From contig SVCU01000009.1 of the NCBI GenBank assembly GCA_015058215.1, positions 1 through 64,000 of the forward strand: a stretch of 64,000 bases of DNA. Direction: 5' to 3'. The position numbers and the translations under genes were made by a program. Below the pieces are notes generated by a model. The model was given only the letters and a program-made list of their open reading frames with translations. It was not told the DNA's origin and did no database searches. Positions 26,747-35,279 of this stretch are shown in pieces (position 1 is the stretch's first letter; each line of letters opens with the position of its first letter). This DNA comes from Clostridiales bacterium. GTDB taxonomy: Bacteria; Bacillota; Clostridia; Peptostreptococcales; Anaerovoracaceae.

Positions 26747-27878
26747 GAAAGACTATCCCGTGCTGGGCCTGCGGCCCCGCCGGTTCCCCCGCAGCAAAAT
26801 GGGGCGGCAAATCGTGTTTCAATACCTGCTGAGCCTGGTGCTGTTCGCTGCCGGGCTGATCGTTTTCGTCCTTCTGACGGAACTGATCCTGCGCAGCTTT
26901 ATCTGGCAGGTATCACCTGTTTACGCGGCCCTGAAATGGATCGAAGAGCACCTGTTTTTCCTGCTGATCGCGGTGTTTCTTCTGGGCTGGGTGGGCCTGA
27001 CCTATTACTTCATCACGAAACCTCTGCGGTATCTGGAAGAGATCACCGACGCATCGAAAAAACTGGCGGACCCGGGAAAGGAACCCATCGTTCTTTCGGA
27101 ACCTCTGAAGCCGGTGCAGGATGAACTGAACCTGTTCCGGGAGCAGGCCTTCCAGAACGCCCTGGCAGCAAAGGAGGCGGAGCAGCGGAAGAACGATCTG
27201 ATCGTCTATCTGGCTCACGATCTGAAAACGCCTCTGACCAGCGTCATCGGGTATCTCTCTTTGCTGCAGGATGAGCCCCAGATCTCTCCGGAATTGCGGG
27301 CCAAGTACACGGGCATCGCATTGGATAAGGCCCTCCGGCTGGAGGATCTGATCAACGAGTTCTTCGATATCACCCGGTTCAGTTTCACCACCCAGGTGCT
27401 GGAACCGGAGCGCACCAATCTGACCCGTATGCTGCAGCAGATCACCAGTGAATTCCAGCCCGTGCTGGCGGAGAAAAACCTGACCTGGCGCACGGAGATC
27501 CAGGGCGGGGTAGAGATCCTCTGCGACCGCAACAAAATGGGGCGTGTCTTCGATAATCTGGTGCGCAATGCGATCAATTACAGCTACGAAGGAACGGAGA
27601 TCTTCCTTTCCATGGAGCAGCTGGGTGAGCTGGTGAACATCCGGGTGGAAAACCGGGGAAAGACCATCCCCCGGGAAAAGCTGGAGCATCTGTTCGAACA
27701 GTTTTTCCGCGTGGATTCCTCGCGGTCCACGGTGACCGGTGCTGCGGGGCTGGGTCTTGCCATTGCCAAGGAGATCGTGGAGCAGCACGGCGGCCTGATC
27801 GAAGCGAAAAGCGCCAACGAGAGCATCGTATTCCTGGTGCATTTGCCGGTGGATTATCAAAAACACCTGTGTCGATAA
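26739..27878 (+). CDS. VanS-like sensor histidine kinase
   Basis: 379 residues, starting at TTG 26739 inside the end of the regulator gene. Two transmembrane helices (QYLLSLVLFAAGLIVFVLLT; LFFLLIAVFLLGWVGLTYYF) flank a short extracytoplasmic loop of about 30 residues. Then come a HAMP-like linker, the H-box VYLAHDLKTPLTSVIGYLSL with phospho-accepting His, RLEDLINEFFDITRF, the N-box DNLVRNAINYSYEG and the G-box GLGLAIAKEIVEQHGG. The short sensor loop matches VanS-type kinases that sense wall stress near the membrane. Confidence 0.88.
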   Translation: MNKKDYPVLGLRPRRFPRSKMGRQIVFQYLLSLVLFAAGLIVFVLLTELILRSFIWQVSPVYAALKWIEEHLFFLLIAVFLLGWVGLTYYFITKPLRYLEEITDASKKLADPGKEPIVLSEPLKPVQDELNLFREQAFQNALAAKEAEQRKNDLIVYLAHDLKTPLTSVIGYLSLLQDEPQISPELRAKYTGIALDKALRLEDLINEFFDITRFSFTTQVLEPERTNLTRMLQQITSEFQPVLAEKNLTWRTEIQGGVEILCDRNKMGRVFDNLVRNAINYSYEGTEIFLSMEQLGELVNIRVENRGKTIPREKLEHLFEQFFRVDSSRSTVTGAAGLGLAIAKEIVEQHGGLIEAKSANESIVFLVHLPVDYQKHLCR

Positions 27879-27880
27879 GA

Positions 27881-27924
27881 AAAAGAGAGCGTGACAATAA
27901 TCTTGTTATTGTCACACTCTCTTT
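27881..27924. terminator. Bidirectional terminator between the kinase and cysE
   Basis: A 19-20 bp stem, AAAAGAGAG-C-GTGACAATAA / TTATTGTCAC-A-CTCTCTTTC, flanked by A-rich and T-rich runs. It can serve both converging genes. Confidence 0.85.
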
Positions 27925-27938
27925 CTCGCTGTTTGGGA

Positions 27939-28652
27939 TCAGTTTTTTTCGCTTTCCAGCTCTTTGACGCGCTGCTGCAGCTGGTCCAGCTGGCGGGTCA
28001 GGCGGAAGAGTTCCTGGGAAATGGGGTCGGGAATGTGGATCTGGTCCAGATCGGCATTTTCGCGGCCTTCCGGTTTCTTGAGGGAAACGCCGGCAAGGGG
28101 AGAAACGTGATCGGATACCAGATTGGATTCGGCTTTGGCTCCCGGGGGCAGGATGATGCGGGCGGGAACGCCGACGGCGGTGCTGTGGGCGGGGACATCG
28201 CGGAGGACCACGGCACCGGCAGCGATCTTAACGCCGTCACCGATGTTCAAGGGACCCAGAACTTTGGCACCGGACCCCACCAGCACGTTGTTTCCCAGGG
28301 TGGGGTGACGCTTTCCCGTGTCTTTGCCCGTACCGCCCAAAGTGACACCCTGGTACAGGGTGCAGTAATCGCCCACCTCTGCGGTTTCACCGATCACAAC
28401 GCCGGAGCCGTGGTCGATGAAGAGGCCGCGGCCGATCCGGGCACCGGGATGGATCTCGATGCCGGTGAAGAAACGGCCCAGCTGCGACACAAGGCGTGCC
28501 AGGAAGAACAGGTGGCATTTGTAGAAGGCGTGGGCAATGCGGTAAAAGACCAGGGCATGGAAGCCGGAATAAAGCAGAATGACTTCTAGCGCATTGCGGC
28601 AGGCCGGGTCTCTTTTTTTGATGGAACGAAGATCGTCAACGATATTTGCCAT
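27939..28652 (-). CDS. cysE: Serine O-acetyltransferase
   Basis: Acetylates L-serine with acetyl-CoA, first step of cysteine synthesis. 237 residues: N-terminal helical domain (DPACRNALEVILLYSGFHAL), then a left-handed beta-helix of hexapeptide repeats with IHPGARIGRGLFIDHGSGVV, IGETAEVGDYCTLYQGVTLG, GTGKDTGKRHPTLGNNVLVG and DVPAHSTAVGVPARII. A charged coiled tail (residues 205-237) is longer than the minimal EpsC form. Downstream of cysK in the same operon (50-base gap), RBS GAAAGGA. Confidence 0.95.
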   Translation of the reverse strand: MANIVDDLRSIKKRDPACRNALEVILLYSGFHALVFYRIAHAFYKCHLFFLARLVSQLGRFFTGIEIHPGARIGRGLFIDHGSGVVIGETAEVGDYCTLYQGVTLGGTGKDTGKRHPTLGNNVLVGSGAKVLGPLNIGDGVKIAAGAVVLRDVPAHSTAVGVPARIILPPGAKAESNLVSDHVSPLAGVSLKKPEGRENADLDQIHIPDPISQELFRLTRQLDQLQQRVKELESEKN

Positions 28653-28702
28653 AGGTAGATCCTTTCAACAGAGAGAAAACCGGGTGGTTTTGTCTGTAAA
28701 AA

Positions 28703-29632
28703 CTATTCCGAGAAAAGCTCGGTGGAGAGGTAGCGGTCGCCCGTATCGGGCAGGATACAGACTACGGTCTTCCCTCGGTTCTCCGGCTTCCGTGCGGCAG
28801 CGGTGGCACAGGCCAGGGCTGCACCGGAGGAAATGCCGGTCAGGATGCCTTCCTGCTTTGCCAGTTCTCTGGCGGCGCGGTAGGCGTCTTCGGCGGTGAC
28901 GGCAGCGACGCTGTCGTAAAGTCCGGTGTCCAGGATCTCGGGAATGAAATTGGCACCGATGCCCTGGATCTTATGGGGGCCGGCTTTGCCCTGTGAGAGC
29001 AGGGGGGAGTCAGCCGGTTCCACGGCGATGATTTCCAGGGAGGGGTTCCGGGACTTCAGGTACCGGCCGGTGCCGGTGAGGGTCCCGCCGGTGCCCACGC
29101 AGGCGACGAGAATATCCACGGTGCCTTCCGTATCCCTCCAGATTTCGGGGCCGGTGGTGGCTTCATGGACGGCGGAGTTTGCGGGGTTCACAAACTGACC
29201 GGGGAGAAAGCTTCCGGGGATGGAGGCGGCCAGTTCTTCCGCTTTTGCCACAGAGCCCTGCATCCCTGCATCGCCGGGGGTGAGAACGATCTCGGCACCG
29301 AAGGCGGCCAGAAGGTCGCGACGCTCCTTGCTCATGGTTTCGGGCATGGTTAGAATGACCCGGTAGCCCCTGGATGCCGCAGCGGCGGCAAGTCCGATGC
29401 CCGTATTGCCGGAGGTGGGTTCGATGATGACGGAGCCGGGCTTTAAAAGACCGCGGGCTTCCCCGTCAGCGATGAGGGCCGCTCCCACCCGGTCTTTGAT
29501 GCTGCCGGCAGGGTTCATGGATTCCAGCTTCAGCAGAAGCCGGGCTTCTGCTGCGTGCAGTTCGTTATAATGGCGGGGCTCCAGCAGGGGAGTGTTCCCG
29601 ATCAGTTCGGTAAAATTGGTGCAGATCTTCAT
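28703..29632 (-). CDS. cysK: Cysteine synthase A (O-acetylserine sulfhydrylase)
   Basis: PLP enzyme making cysteine from O-acetylserine and sulfide. The frame is open to 29740, but the ATG at 29632 has TTGGAGG 9 bases upstream and starts MKICTNFTELIGNTPLLE, so that start is used (309 residues, normal). Motifs: PLP Lys in ESMNPAGSIKDRVG, PTSGNTGIGLAAAAASRGYR, CVGTGGTLTGTGRYLK, and GISSGAALACATAAARKPEN near the end. It pairs with cysE as a two-gene cysteine operon. Confidence 0.95.
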   Translation of the reverse strand: MKICTNFTELIGNTPLLEPRHYNELHAAEARLLLKLESMNPAGSIKDRVGAALIADGEARGLLKPGSVIIEPTSGNTGIGLAAAAASRGYRVILTMPETMSKERRDLLAAFGAEIVLTPGDAGMQGSVAKAEELAASIPGSFLPGQFVNPANSAVHEATTGPEIWRDTEGTVDILVACVGTGGTLTGTGRYLKSRNPSLEIIAVEPADSPLLSQGKAGPHKIQGIGANFIPEILDTGLYDSVAAVTAEDAYRAARELAKQEGILTGISSGAALACATAAARKPENRGKTVVCILPDTGDRYLSTELFSE

Positions 29633-29733
29633 ATTCTTACCTCCAAGGAGTATGAAAGATATATACCCAAAGTTTCCGGAAAAGAAACGAATCCAATCTT
29701 TCAAATCCGGGATTCGCCTTTTTGATTGAAATT

Positions 29734-29788
29734 TTGACAAAAAGCGGTATACTGTTAGTATATATTTTATCCTGGGACCATAGGTCCC
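29734..29788 (+). promoter_or_regulatory. Promoter with GGGACC-ATA-GGTCCC operator-like palindrome
   Basis: TTGACA (29734-29739), 16-base spacer, TAGTAT (29756-29761), then a perfect palindrome TGGGACC-ATA-GGTCCCA around 29773-29789, close to the expected transcription start and 35 bases before the E2-like gene. It also lies upstream of the divergent cysK. Upstream, a second inverted repeat CGAATCC (29688) / GGATTCG (29710) and TTTCCGGAAA (29673) fall in the cysK leader or promoter region. The binding factors are unknown. Confidence 0.5.
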
Positions 29789-29822
29789 AACGCAATGATA
29801 CTTATTATTCGAGGGACACAGT

Positions 29823-30701
29823 ATGAAAAAGAGAAAAAAGAGACTGGGCGACCGTTACGACGGCCGAAAGGTCCGAAGCCTTCCGCCGATGGCTTATCTG
29901 GTTCCGTACATCATGACGAACCGAGCCGATTCGCAGAACTATTTCTCCTTCCGTATCGACATCGATGCCATCGAGAAGTACATCCGTGAAAAGCGGAACG
30001 AAGGGCTGGAAGAATTCGGGTTCATGCACGTTTTCGTAGCATCCTATGTGCGCATGGTTTCCCAGAGACCGGCTATCAACCGGTTCATCGCCGGCCATAA
30101 GATCTACCAGAGCGACCGGATGACCCTGAGCATGATGGTCAAAAAGAGCATGGATCTGAACGCGCAGGAAACGGCCATCAAGGTCCATTTCGAGCCGGAG
30201 GACAGCATCTACGACGTACACCGCCGTATGAACGAGGCTGTGACGGAAGCCAAAAAGGAAGGGGATAGCACCGCGTTGGACAGCGTGGCAAGAGCTCTGT
30301 TCAAACTGCCTTCGCCGATCCTGGCAGGGGTGGTGGGGCTGATGCGTTTCCTGGATTATTTCGGGATCATGCCGAAAATCATCCACAAAGCATCGCCGTT
30401 CCATGCCACCTTCTTCGTTTCCAACCTGGGGTCACTGGGCATTGCCCCCATTTACCACCACGTTTATAATTTCGGACACATTCCCGTGTTCCTGGTATTC
30501 GGTGCAAAAGAAACCAAGTACGAAATGAACAAAGACGGCGAAGTGATCCGCCGGCGCTACATCGACTGCAAGGTGGTCACCGACGAACGGATCACCGACG
30601 GCCATTATTTCGCCACCGCCTTCAAACTGCTGCAGCGGATCCTGAAGAATCCTGCCCAGCTGGATCAGGCACCGGAAACCGTGGCTGAAGATATCGAATA
30701 A
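29823..30701 (+). CDS. Orphan 2-oxoacid dehydrogenase E2 catalytic-domain-like protein
   Basis: 292 residues resembling the E2/CAT acyltransferase fold without lipoyl or E1/E3-binding domains: FSFRIDIDAIEKYI, FMHVFVASYVRMVSQRPAIN, HATFFVSNLGSLGIAPIYHH, and the C-terminal CKVVTDERITDGHYFATAFK. In true E2 and CAT enzymes the last motif reads HRxxDG or HxxxDG with a catalytic His; here that position is Glu (DERITDG), so normal acyl transfer is unlikely unless the later His acts. No E1 or E3 genes are nearby. The substrate is unknown; it might be a non-catalytic or altered-specificity family member. Confidence 0.7.
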   Translation: MKKRKKRLGDRYDGRKVRSLPPMAYLVPYIMTNRADSQNYFSFRIDIDAIEKYIREKRNEGLEEFGFMHVFVASYVRMVSQRPAINRFIAGHKIYQSDRMTLSMMVKKSMDLNAQETAIKVHFEPEDSIYDVHRRMNEAVTEAKKEGDSTALDSVARALFKLPSPILAGVVGLMRFLDYFGIMPKIIHKASPFHATFFVSNLGSLGIAPIYHHVYNFGHIPVFLVFGAKETKYEMNKDGEVIRRRYIDCKVVTDERITDGHYFATAFKLLQRILKNPAQLDQAPETVAEDIE

Positions 30702-30709
30702 AGACAAAG

Positions 30710-30752
30710 GCGGCCCTGCGGGCCGCAGCTGCAAAACCGGCCCTGCAGGCCG
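30710..30752. repeat. Pair of GGCGGCC-type hairpins between the E2-like gene and pepV
   Basis: GCGGCCC-TGC-GGGCCGC (30710-30726), then CGGCC-CTGCA-GGCCG (30738-30752), with GCAAAA between. No T-run follows, so they are poor terminators. They belong to the GC-palindrome family of this window. Confidence 0.55.
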
Positions 30753-30791
30753 CTGTAACCTGACACGCACAAAAGGGAGGAACTTGAGAAC

Positions 30792-32207
30792 ATGGACAGA
30801 GCAGAATTCAGAAAGAAGCTGGACGCTTATTTCGATGAGAACAGAGAAGCCCTGCTGGCAGATCTTTGCGCGCTGGTAAAGATCCGCAGCGACAGGGAAC
30901 CGGCACTGCCCGGTAAGCCCTACGGCGAAGGCCCCGCAGCCTGCCTGGCAGAAGCTATGAAGATCGCAGAAGGCCACGGTTTCGCTGTGAAGAATTACGA
31001 AAACTATGTGGGTACCGTAGACCTGAACGACGGTCCCAAGCAGCTGGATATCCTGGCCCACCTGGACGTGGTGCCCGTCGGTGACGACTGGAAGGTGACC
31101 GGCCCCTTCGAGCCCCTGGTAAAAGACGGCAAGATCTACGGCCGCGGTACTGCCGACGATAAGGGCCCCGCAGTGGCTGCTCTCTATGCCATGAAGGCTG
31201 TCCGTGACCTGGGGGTTCCCATCACCAAGAACGTGCGGCTGATCCTGGGCTGCGATGAAGAATGCGGCAGCAGCGATATCGCTTATTACTACAAGCAGGA
31301 AGAAGAAGCTCCCATGACCTTCTCTCCCGATGCGGATTATCCCGTCATCAACATCGAAAAGGGCGGAGTTGTGGGCGATCTTTCCGCTTTCTGGGAAAAG
31401 GAAGACTGCCTGCCCAGAGTGCTGGGTGCCAAGATCGGCCTGAAGGTGAACGTGGTTCCCGATAAGGCCGCCGCACAGGTGCTGGGCTTCACCGCCGAGC
31501 AGCTGGCTCCCTATCTGGATGCTGCAGCGAAGGAAACCGGAACCGAATACAGCCTCACCGAAGAAGGGGACGGCATCATCACCATCCTCTGCAGAGGCGA
31601 AGCCGCTCACGGTTCCACCCCCGAAGAAGGCAACAATGCACTGACCGCTCTGGTGCATCTGCTGGCAGCCCTGCCCTGCGAAGGCAAGGCCATTGAAGCC
31701 ATCCGCGGTCTGGCCAAGAGCTTCCCTCACGGTGACGGCAACGGCAAGGCCATCGGCATCGATCTGGAAGACGAGATCAGCGGCAAGCTGACCTGCTCTC
31801 TGGACCTGCTGACCATCACCTCCACCGGGCTGCAGGCTTACTTCGACTGCAGAGCTCCCCTCTGCGCCAACAAGGATAACGTGGTGAAGGTGGCCATTGA
31901 AAACCTGGCCAAGAACGGCATCACCATGAAGGACGCGGAAATGCGTCATCCCCACCATGTCTCCGGTGATTCCGAATTCGTTAAGACCCTGCTGCGGGAT
32001 TACGAAGAATTCACCGGTGAAAAGGGCTTCTGCAAGGCCATCGGCGGCGGTACTTATGTGCATCACCTGAAGAACGGCGTTGCCTTCGGCTGCTCCGTGG
32101 AAGGTGTGAATAACAGAATGCACGCAGACGATGAATTCATGGAACTGGATACCCTGTTCCTGTCTGCAAAGCTCTTCGCACAGGTCATTGCTGACCTCTG
32201 CGCATAA
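30792..32207 (+). CDS. pepV: M20 family dipeptidase PepV-like
   Basis: Zinc dipeptidase that probably hydrolyses short peptides in the cytoplasm. 471 residues, as usual for PepV/Sapep. Metal-site motifs: ILAHLDVVPVGDDW near residue 82, IYGRGTADDKGPAVAALYAM near 115, LGCDEECGSSDIAYYYK near 152, GEAAHGSTPEEGNNALTALV near 275 and HADDEFMEL near the C-terminus. The ATG has GGGAGG 12 bases upstream. A peptide hydrolase fits the amino-acid-fermenting lifestyle suggested by iorAB. Confidence 0.92.
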   Translation: MDRAEFRKKLDAYFDENREALLADLCALVKIRSDREPALPGKPYGEGPAACLAEAMKIAEGHGFAVKNYENYVGTVDLNDGPKQLDILAHLDVVPVGDDWKVTGPFEPLVKDGKIYGRGTADDKGPAVAALYAMKAVRDLGVPITKNVRLILGCDEECGSSDIAYYYKQEEEAPMTFSPDADYPVINIEKGGVVGDLSAFWEKEDCLPRVLGAKIGLKVNVVPDKAAAQVLGFTAEQLAPYLDAAAKETGTEYSLTEEGDGIITILCRGEAAHGSTPEEGNNALTALVHLLAALPCEGKAIEAIRGLAKSFPHGDGNGKAIGIDLEDEISGKLTCSLDLLTITSTGLQAYFDCRAPLCANKDNVVKVAIENLAKNGITMKDAEMRHPHHVSGDSEFVKTLLRDYEEFTGEKGFCKAIGGGTYVHHLKNGVAFGCSVEGVNNRMHADDEFMELDTLFLSAKLFAQVIADLCA

Positions 32208-32218
32208 GGAAACACAGG

Positions 32219-32256
32219 CGGGCGGCCCTCTGCATTTGGAGGCCGCCCGTTTTTTT
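32219..32256 (+). terminator. Terminator built on the GGGCGGCC palindrome
   Basis: CGGGCGGCC / GGCCGCCCG, 9-bp stem (32219-32227 / 32241-32249) followed by seven T. Its stem equals the palindrome found inside murA and birA. Confidence 0.85.
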
Positions 32257-32259
32257 GCA

Positions 32260-32297
32260 GGCGGCCCAGCAAATCGGGAAGGCCGCCCATATTTTTT
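32260..32297 (+). terminator. Second tandem terminator of the same palindrome family
   Basis: GGCGGCC (32260-32266) / GGCCGCC (32281-32287) with loop containing GCAAAT, followed by CATATTTTTT. Two near-identical hairpins in tandem separate pepV from the sigma factor gene. Confidence 0.7.
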
Positions 32298-32357
32298 CTT
32301 TCATCTGCAAAATTTCCCGCCCCAGGATCGTTTTATAGGCAAAGGGGATAAGACGCA

Positions 32358-32849
32358 ATGACTCATAACGATCTCGAGAAACTGAATGAACGCGTTGAAC
32401 GGGCGGCTCTGCAGCACTCCCAGGAACTGGCGCGCCTTGCTTTTACCTACGTAAAACAGACCGCCGATGCGGAGGATATCGTGCAGGATGTGTTTTTGGC
32501 GTATCTGCGAACAGGACCGGAATTCCGGGATCCGGAAGGGGAGAAGGCCTGGCTGATCCGCTGCACGATCAATCGCAGCAAGGATGTGCTGAAGGCCGGT
32601 TGGTTCCGGAACCGGGAACCCATCCCGGAAGATCTTTCCTATTTGCCGAAGGAGGAGCATAAGGTGCTGCAGGAAGTACTGGCCCTGGATGCAAAGTACA
32701 GACTGCCCATCCACCTGTATTACTACGGCGGCTACGCCATCAAAGAAATCGCAGCGTTTCTGGGGGAAAAGGAAACCACCATCGGGAGCCGCCTGGCCAG
32801 AGGCCGGCGGATCCTGCACAAGAAATTAGGGGGATTTGAAGATGAATAA
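32358..32849 (+). CDS. ECF-type RNA polymerase sigma factor
   Basis: 163 residues with sigma region 2 (LARLAFTYVKQTADAEDIVQ, DVFLAYLR) and region 4 (LPIHLYYYGGYAIKEIAAFL, the helix-turn-helix ETTIGSRLARGRRILHKKL), and no regions 1 or 3, so an ECF sigma of group IV. It would direct RNA polymerase to a small regulon in response to an envelope signal. The last codons overlap the start of the downstream membrane protein (ATG 32842 within the stop region), the usual layout of an ECF sigma with its anti-sigma factor. Confidence 0.88.
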   Translation: MTHNDLEKLNERVERAALQHSQELARLAFTYVKQTADAEDIVQDVFLAYLRTGPEFRDPEGEKAWLIRCTINRSKDVLKAGWFRNREPIPEDLSYLPKEEHKVLQEVLALDAKYRLPIHLYYYGGYAIKEIAAFLGEKETTIGSRLARGRRILHKKLGGFEDE

Positions 32850-35178
32850 AAAAGACTATCAAAAGGGAATGGAAGACCTGCAGATCCGAAAGGATCTGGG
32901 GGAATCCATTGTAAAGGCCCTTCAGGAAGAAGATGCGAAGCGGGTCTGGGCAGAAGAACTGCCCGGCCGGGCTGCCGAAGAAAGAAAGGGCAGACAGACG
33001 GCCGCCGCAGACGAAAGGAGCGGCCGCAGGGCCGCGGGCGGCGCAGATGCCGGATCCCGCGCCGCCCGCCGGGAGCGCCCCTTCTGGCGCAGAGGGCGCT
33101 CCTGGGCAGCAGCAGGCTGCTGCTGCCTGGCCCTGCTGCTGGCCCTGCTTCCGGTACTGGATCCTGCAGGCCCGTCCAATGAGCTCGCCGACGAGACGGA
33201 CCGGATCCTGGACCAAAAGCCTCTCCAGGCCAAGGAATACAAAGAAATTTACGAAAAGCTGGCTGCCTATGACCGGGCCATGGCTGCCGCCTCCGGAAAC
33301 AACCGGGTGGACAGTGACAGAGCTGAACTCTTTGGCGGTATCTTCAACGATTTCAATCTGGGAGCAAAAGAGGAAAGTGCCGGGAATGCATCTGCTCCCG
33401 GTGCCACCGGCGGTTCTGACGGTTATAAAGACGTGGGCGCCTCCGACAGCAGCTATACTACTGAGTCCGGCGGCGGTTCCGACGACCATTCCGGCACCAA
33501 TCTGCAGGTGGAAGGCATCGACGAAGCCGATATCATCAAAACCGACGGCAAGTATCTCTACATCCTCAGCGGCAGCACGCTTGTGATCGCCGAAGCCAAG
33601 GGGGCAGAGACCCGGGTCCTTTCCAAAACTGTGGTGGGGCAGGAAAGCTATTACACCCAGGACGGCCCGGAAAGCGGCAAAAATGTCCAGCCCGTGGAAC
33701 TCTTTGTGGCCGGTGATCGCCTGATCCTGATCACCAACGTGACCACCTGGCAGGCCGCACAGAAGCCCCTGGAAGGTACCAAAGAAGGGGAAAAGGCAAA
33801 CGTTTACACCGACACTGCCGGCGGCTCCCGCCTGATGATCGACTCCTACTGGTGGTATACTAAGAGCGAGACCCGCACCGAAGCGGCCTACTACGATATT
33901 TCCTTCAAGACCGCGCCCAAGCTGCTGCATACTGTTGGCCAGGACGGCTACTATCTGAATTCCCGCCTGAATGACGGCGTCCTGTATCTGATGAGCAATT
34001 ACGGCATCTATGAAACGGCCGCTGCCGATCAGCCCGCCACCTACATTCCCAGAACCTATGACGGCGACGTGGCTGCCATCCTGCCCGCAGGAAACATCTG
34101 CTGCCTGCCCCGCATTCAGAGCAAGCAGTATCTGGTGGTATCTTCCTTCGGGGCAAAGGACGGAACGCACATCGGTTCCAGTTCCGTTCTGGGAGGCGGC
34201 GATACCGTCTACATGAGCCATGATAACCTCTATGTGGGCAAGACCATCTATGAAGAAACGGCTGCAGATCTGGAAGAAAAAGAAGGCAATTACATCGTCA
34301 CTCATCATACCAGCGGCAACTACACTGACTTGATGCGCTTCGCTCTGAAGGATGGAAAGCTGGAACTTGCAGCCACGAACCGCATCGAAGGCGCTCTGCT
34401 GAACCAGTTCTCCCTGGACGAATACGAAGGCAATCTGCGCCTCGTAACCACCGTCAATTACAATGAGTACGAGACTCTTCGGGAGGAAGGCAGCACCGGC
34501 GGCCTGTACCGTGACCTGCCCGATTCCCGCCGCAACTACAACAATCTGCTGATTCTGAACGCGGATCTGGAAGAAGTGGGCAGCATCAAAGAGCTGGCAG
34601 AAGGGGAGCAGGTCTACTCCGTCCGCTTCGACGGAACCACCGGCTACTTCGTCACCTTCCGCCAGGTGGATCCTCTGTTCACAGTGGATCTCTCCGACCC
34701 CAAGGCTCCGGTGATCCTGTCCGCTCTGAAGATCCCCGGTTTCTCCCAGTATCTCCATCCCTACAGCGAAGGCCTGCTCTTCGGCCTGGGCATGGATGCG
34801 GATGAAAAAACGGGCCGTACCAACGGCATGAAGATGACCATGTTCAACGTATCCAACCCCGCCGATGTAACGGAACAGCACACCCTGCTGCTGGATACCT
34901 ATTGGTCCGAGGCTCTTTACAACCACAAGGCCATTTTGGTCAGCGAAAGCCGCGACCTGATCGCCTTCCCCAGCGACAACGGGTTCCTCATCTACGGTTA
35001 CTCCGAAGAGAACGGCTTCTACGAACGGGGCAAACTGGTGCTGGGCCACGAATACTGGAAGGATCTGTACAACAGCCGCTGCTTCTACATCGGAGATTGC
35101 TTCTACATCTGCGGCATGGGAAGCACCTATGTGTTCAGCCTGTCCGACTTCACCCAGCTGGTCCGGGTAGAATACTAA
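32842..35178 (+). CDS. Membrane-anchored beta-propeller protein, candidate anti-sigma factor
   Basis: 778 residues from ATG 32842 (AGGGGGA 7 bases upstream; the TTG at 32836 is too close to the RBS). Plan: cytoplasmic N-terminus of about 90 residues, one transmembrane helix (AAAGCCCLALLLALLPVL), a low-complexity Ser/Gly linker, then a large extracytoplasmic beta-propeller (from about residue 220) with the hallmark QVEGIDEADIIKTDGKYLYI of the PF09826 family. The cytoplasmic part is enlarged by an Arg/Ala/Gly-rich stretch encoded by GC palindromes (33036-33102). Overlap with the sigma gene suggests the N-terminus holds the sigma factor until the propeller senses something. This role is inference. 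Confidence 0.8.
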   Translation: MNKKDYQKGMEDLQIRKDLGESIVKALQEEDAKRVWAEELPGRAAEERKGRQTAAADERSGRRAAGGADAGSRAARRERPFWRRGRSWAAAGCCCLALLLALLPVLDPAGPSNELADETDRILDQKPLQAKEYKEIYEKLAAYDRAMAAASGNNRVDSDRAELFGGIFNDFNLGAKEESAGNASAPGATGGSDGYKDVGASDSSYTTESGGGSDDHSGTNLQVEGIDEADIIKTDGKYLYILSGSTLVIAEAKGAETRVLSKTVVGQESYYTQDGPESGKNVQPVELFVAGDRLILITNVTTWQAAQKPLEGTKEGEKANVYTDTAGGSRLMIDSYWWYTKSETRTEAAYYDISFKTAPKLLHTVGQDGYYLNSRLNDGVLYLMSNYGIYETAAADQPATYIPRTYDGDVAAILPAGNICCLPRIQSKQYLVVSSFGAKDGTHIGSSSVLGGGDTVYMSHDNLYVGKTIYEETAADLEEKEGNYIVTHHTSGNYTDLMRFALKDGKLELAATNRIEGALLNQFSLDEYEGNLRLVTTVNYNEYETLREEGSTGGLYRDLPDSRRNYNNLLILNADLEEVGSIKELAEGEQVYSVRFDGTTGYFVTFRQVDPLFTVDLSDPKAPVILSALKIPGFSQYLHPYSEGLLFGLGMDADEKTGRTNGMKMTMFNVSNPADVTEQHTLLLDTYWSEALYNHKAILVSESRDLIAFPSDNGFLIYGYSEENGFYERGKLVLGHEYWKDLYNSRCFYIGDCFYICGMGSTYVFSLSDFTQLVRVEY
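33036..33102. repeat. GC palindromes inside the beta-propeller gene
   Basis: GGGCGGCG (33036) / CGCCGCCC (33060-33067), followed by GGAGCGCC (33072) / GGCGCTCC (33095-33102). Both are read in frame as the low-complexity linker rich in Arg, Ala and Gly just before the transmembrane helix. Confidence 0.55.
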
Positions 35179-35231
35179 AATCCCGGATACGGACCCAAAC
35201 CAAATTTGACGATCTGACACAAAAAGACAGT

Positions 35232-35266
35232 AAAAAACCGTGTACGCTCTTGTACACGGTTTTTTT
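35232..35266. terminator. Bidirectional terminator
   Basis: AAAAAACCGTGTAC / GTACACGGTTTTTT around a 6-base loop. A-rich on one side and T-rich on the other, it lies between the converging beta-propeller and Rpn-type genes. Confidence 0.85.
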
Positions 35267-35279
35267 GTCGCGTTGTTTT

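Noticed and set aside
26045..29632. Vancomycin resistance cluster
   Set aside because: Only a VanRS-like pair is present; no vanH, vanA/B, vanX or vanY gene is seen, so resistance is not supported.
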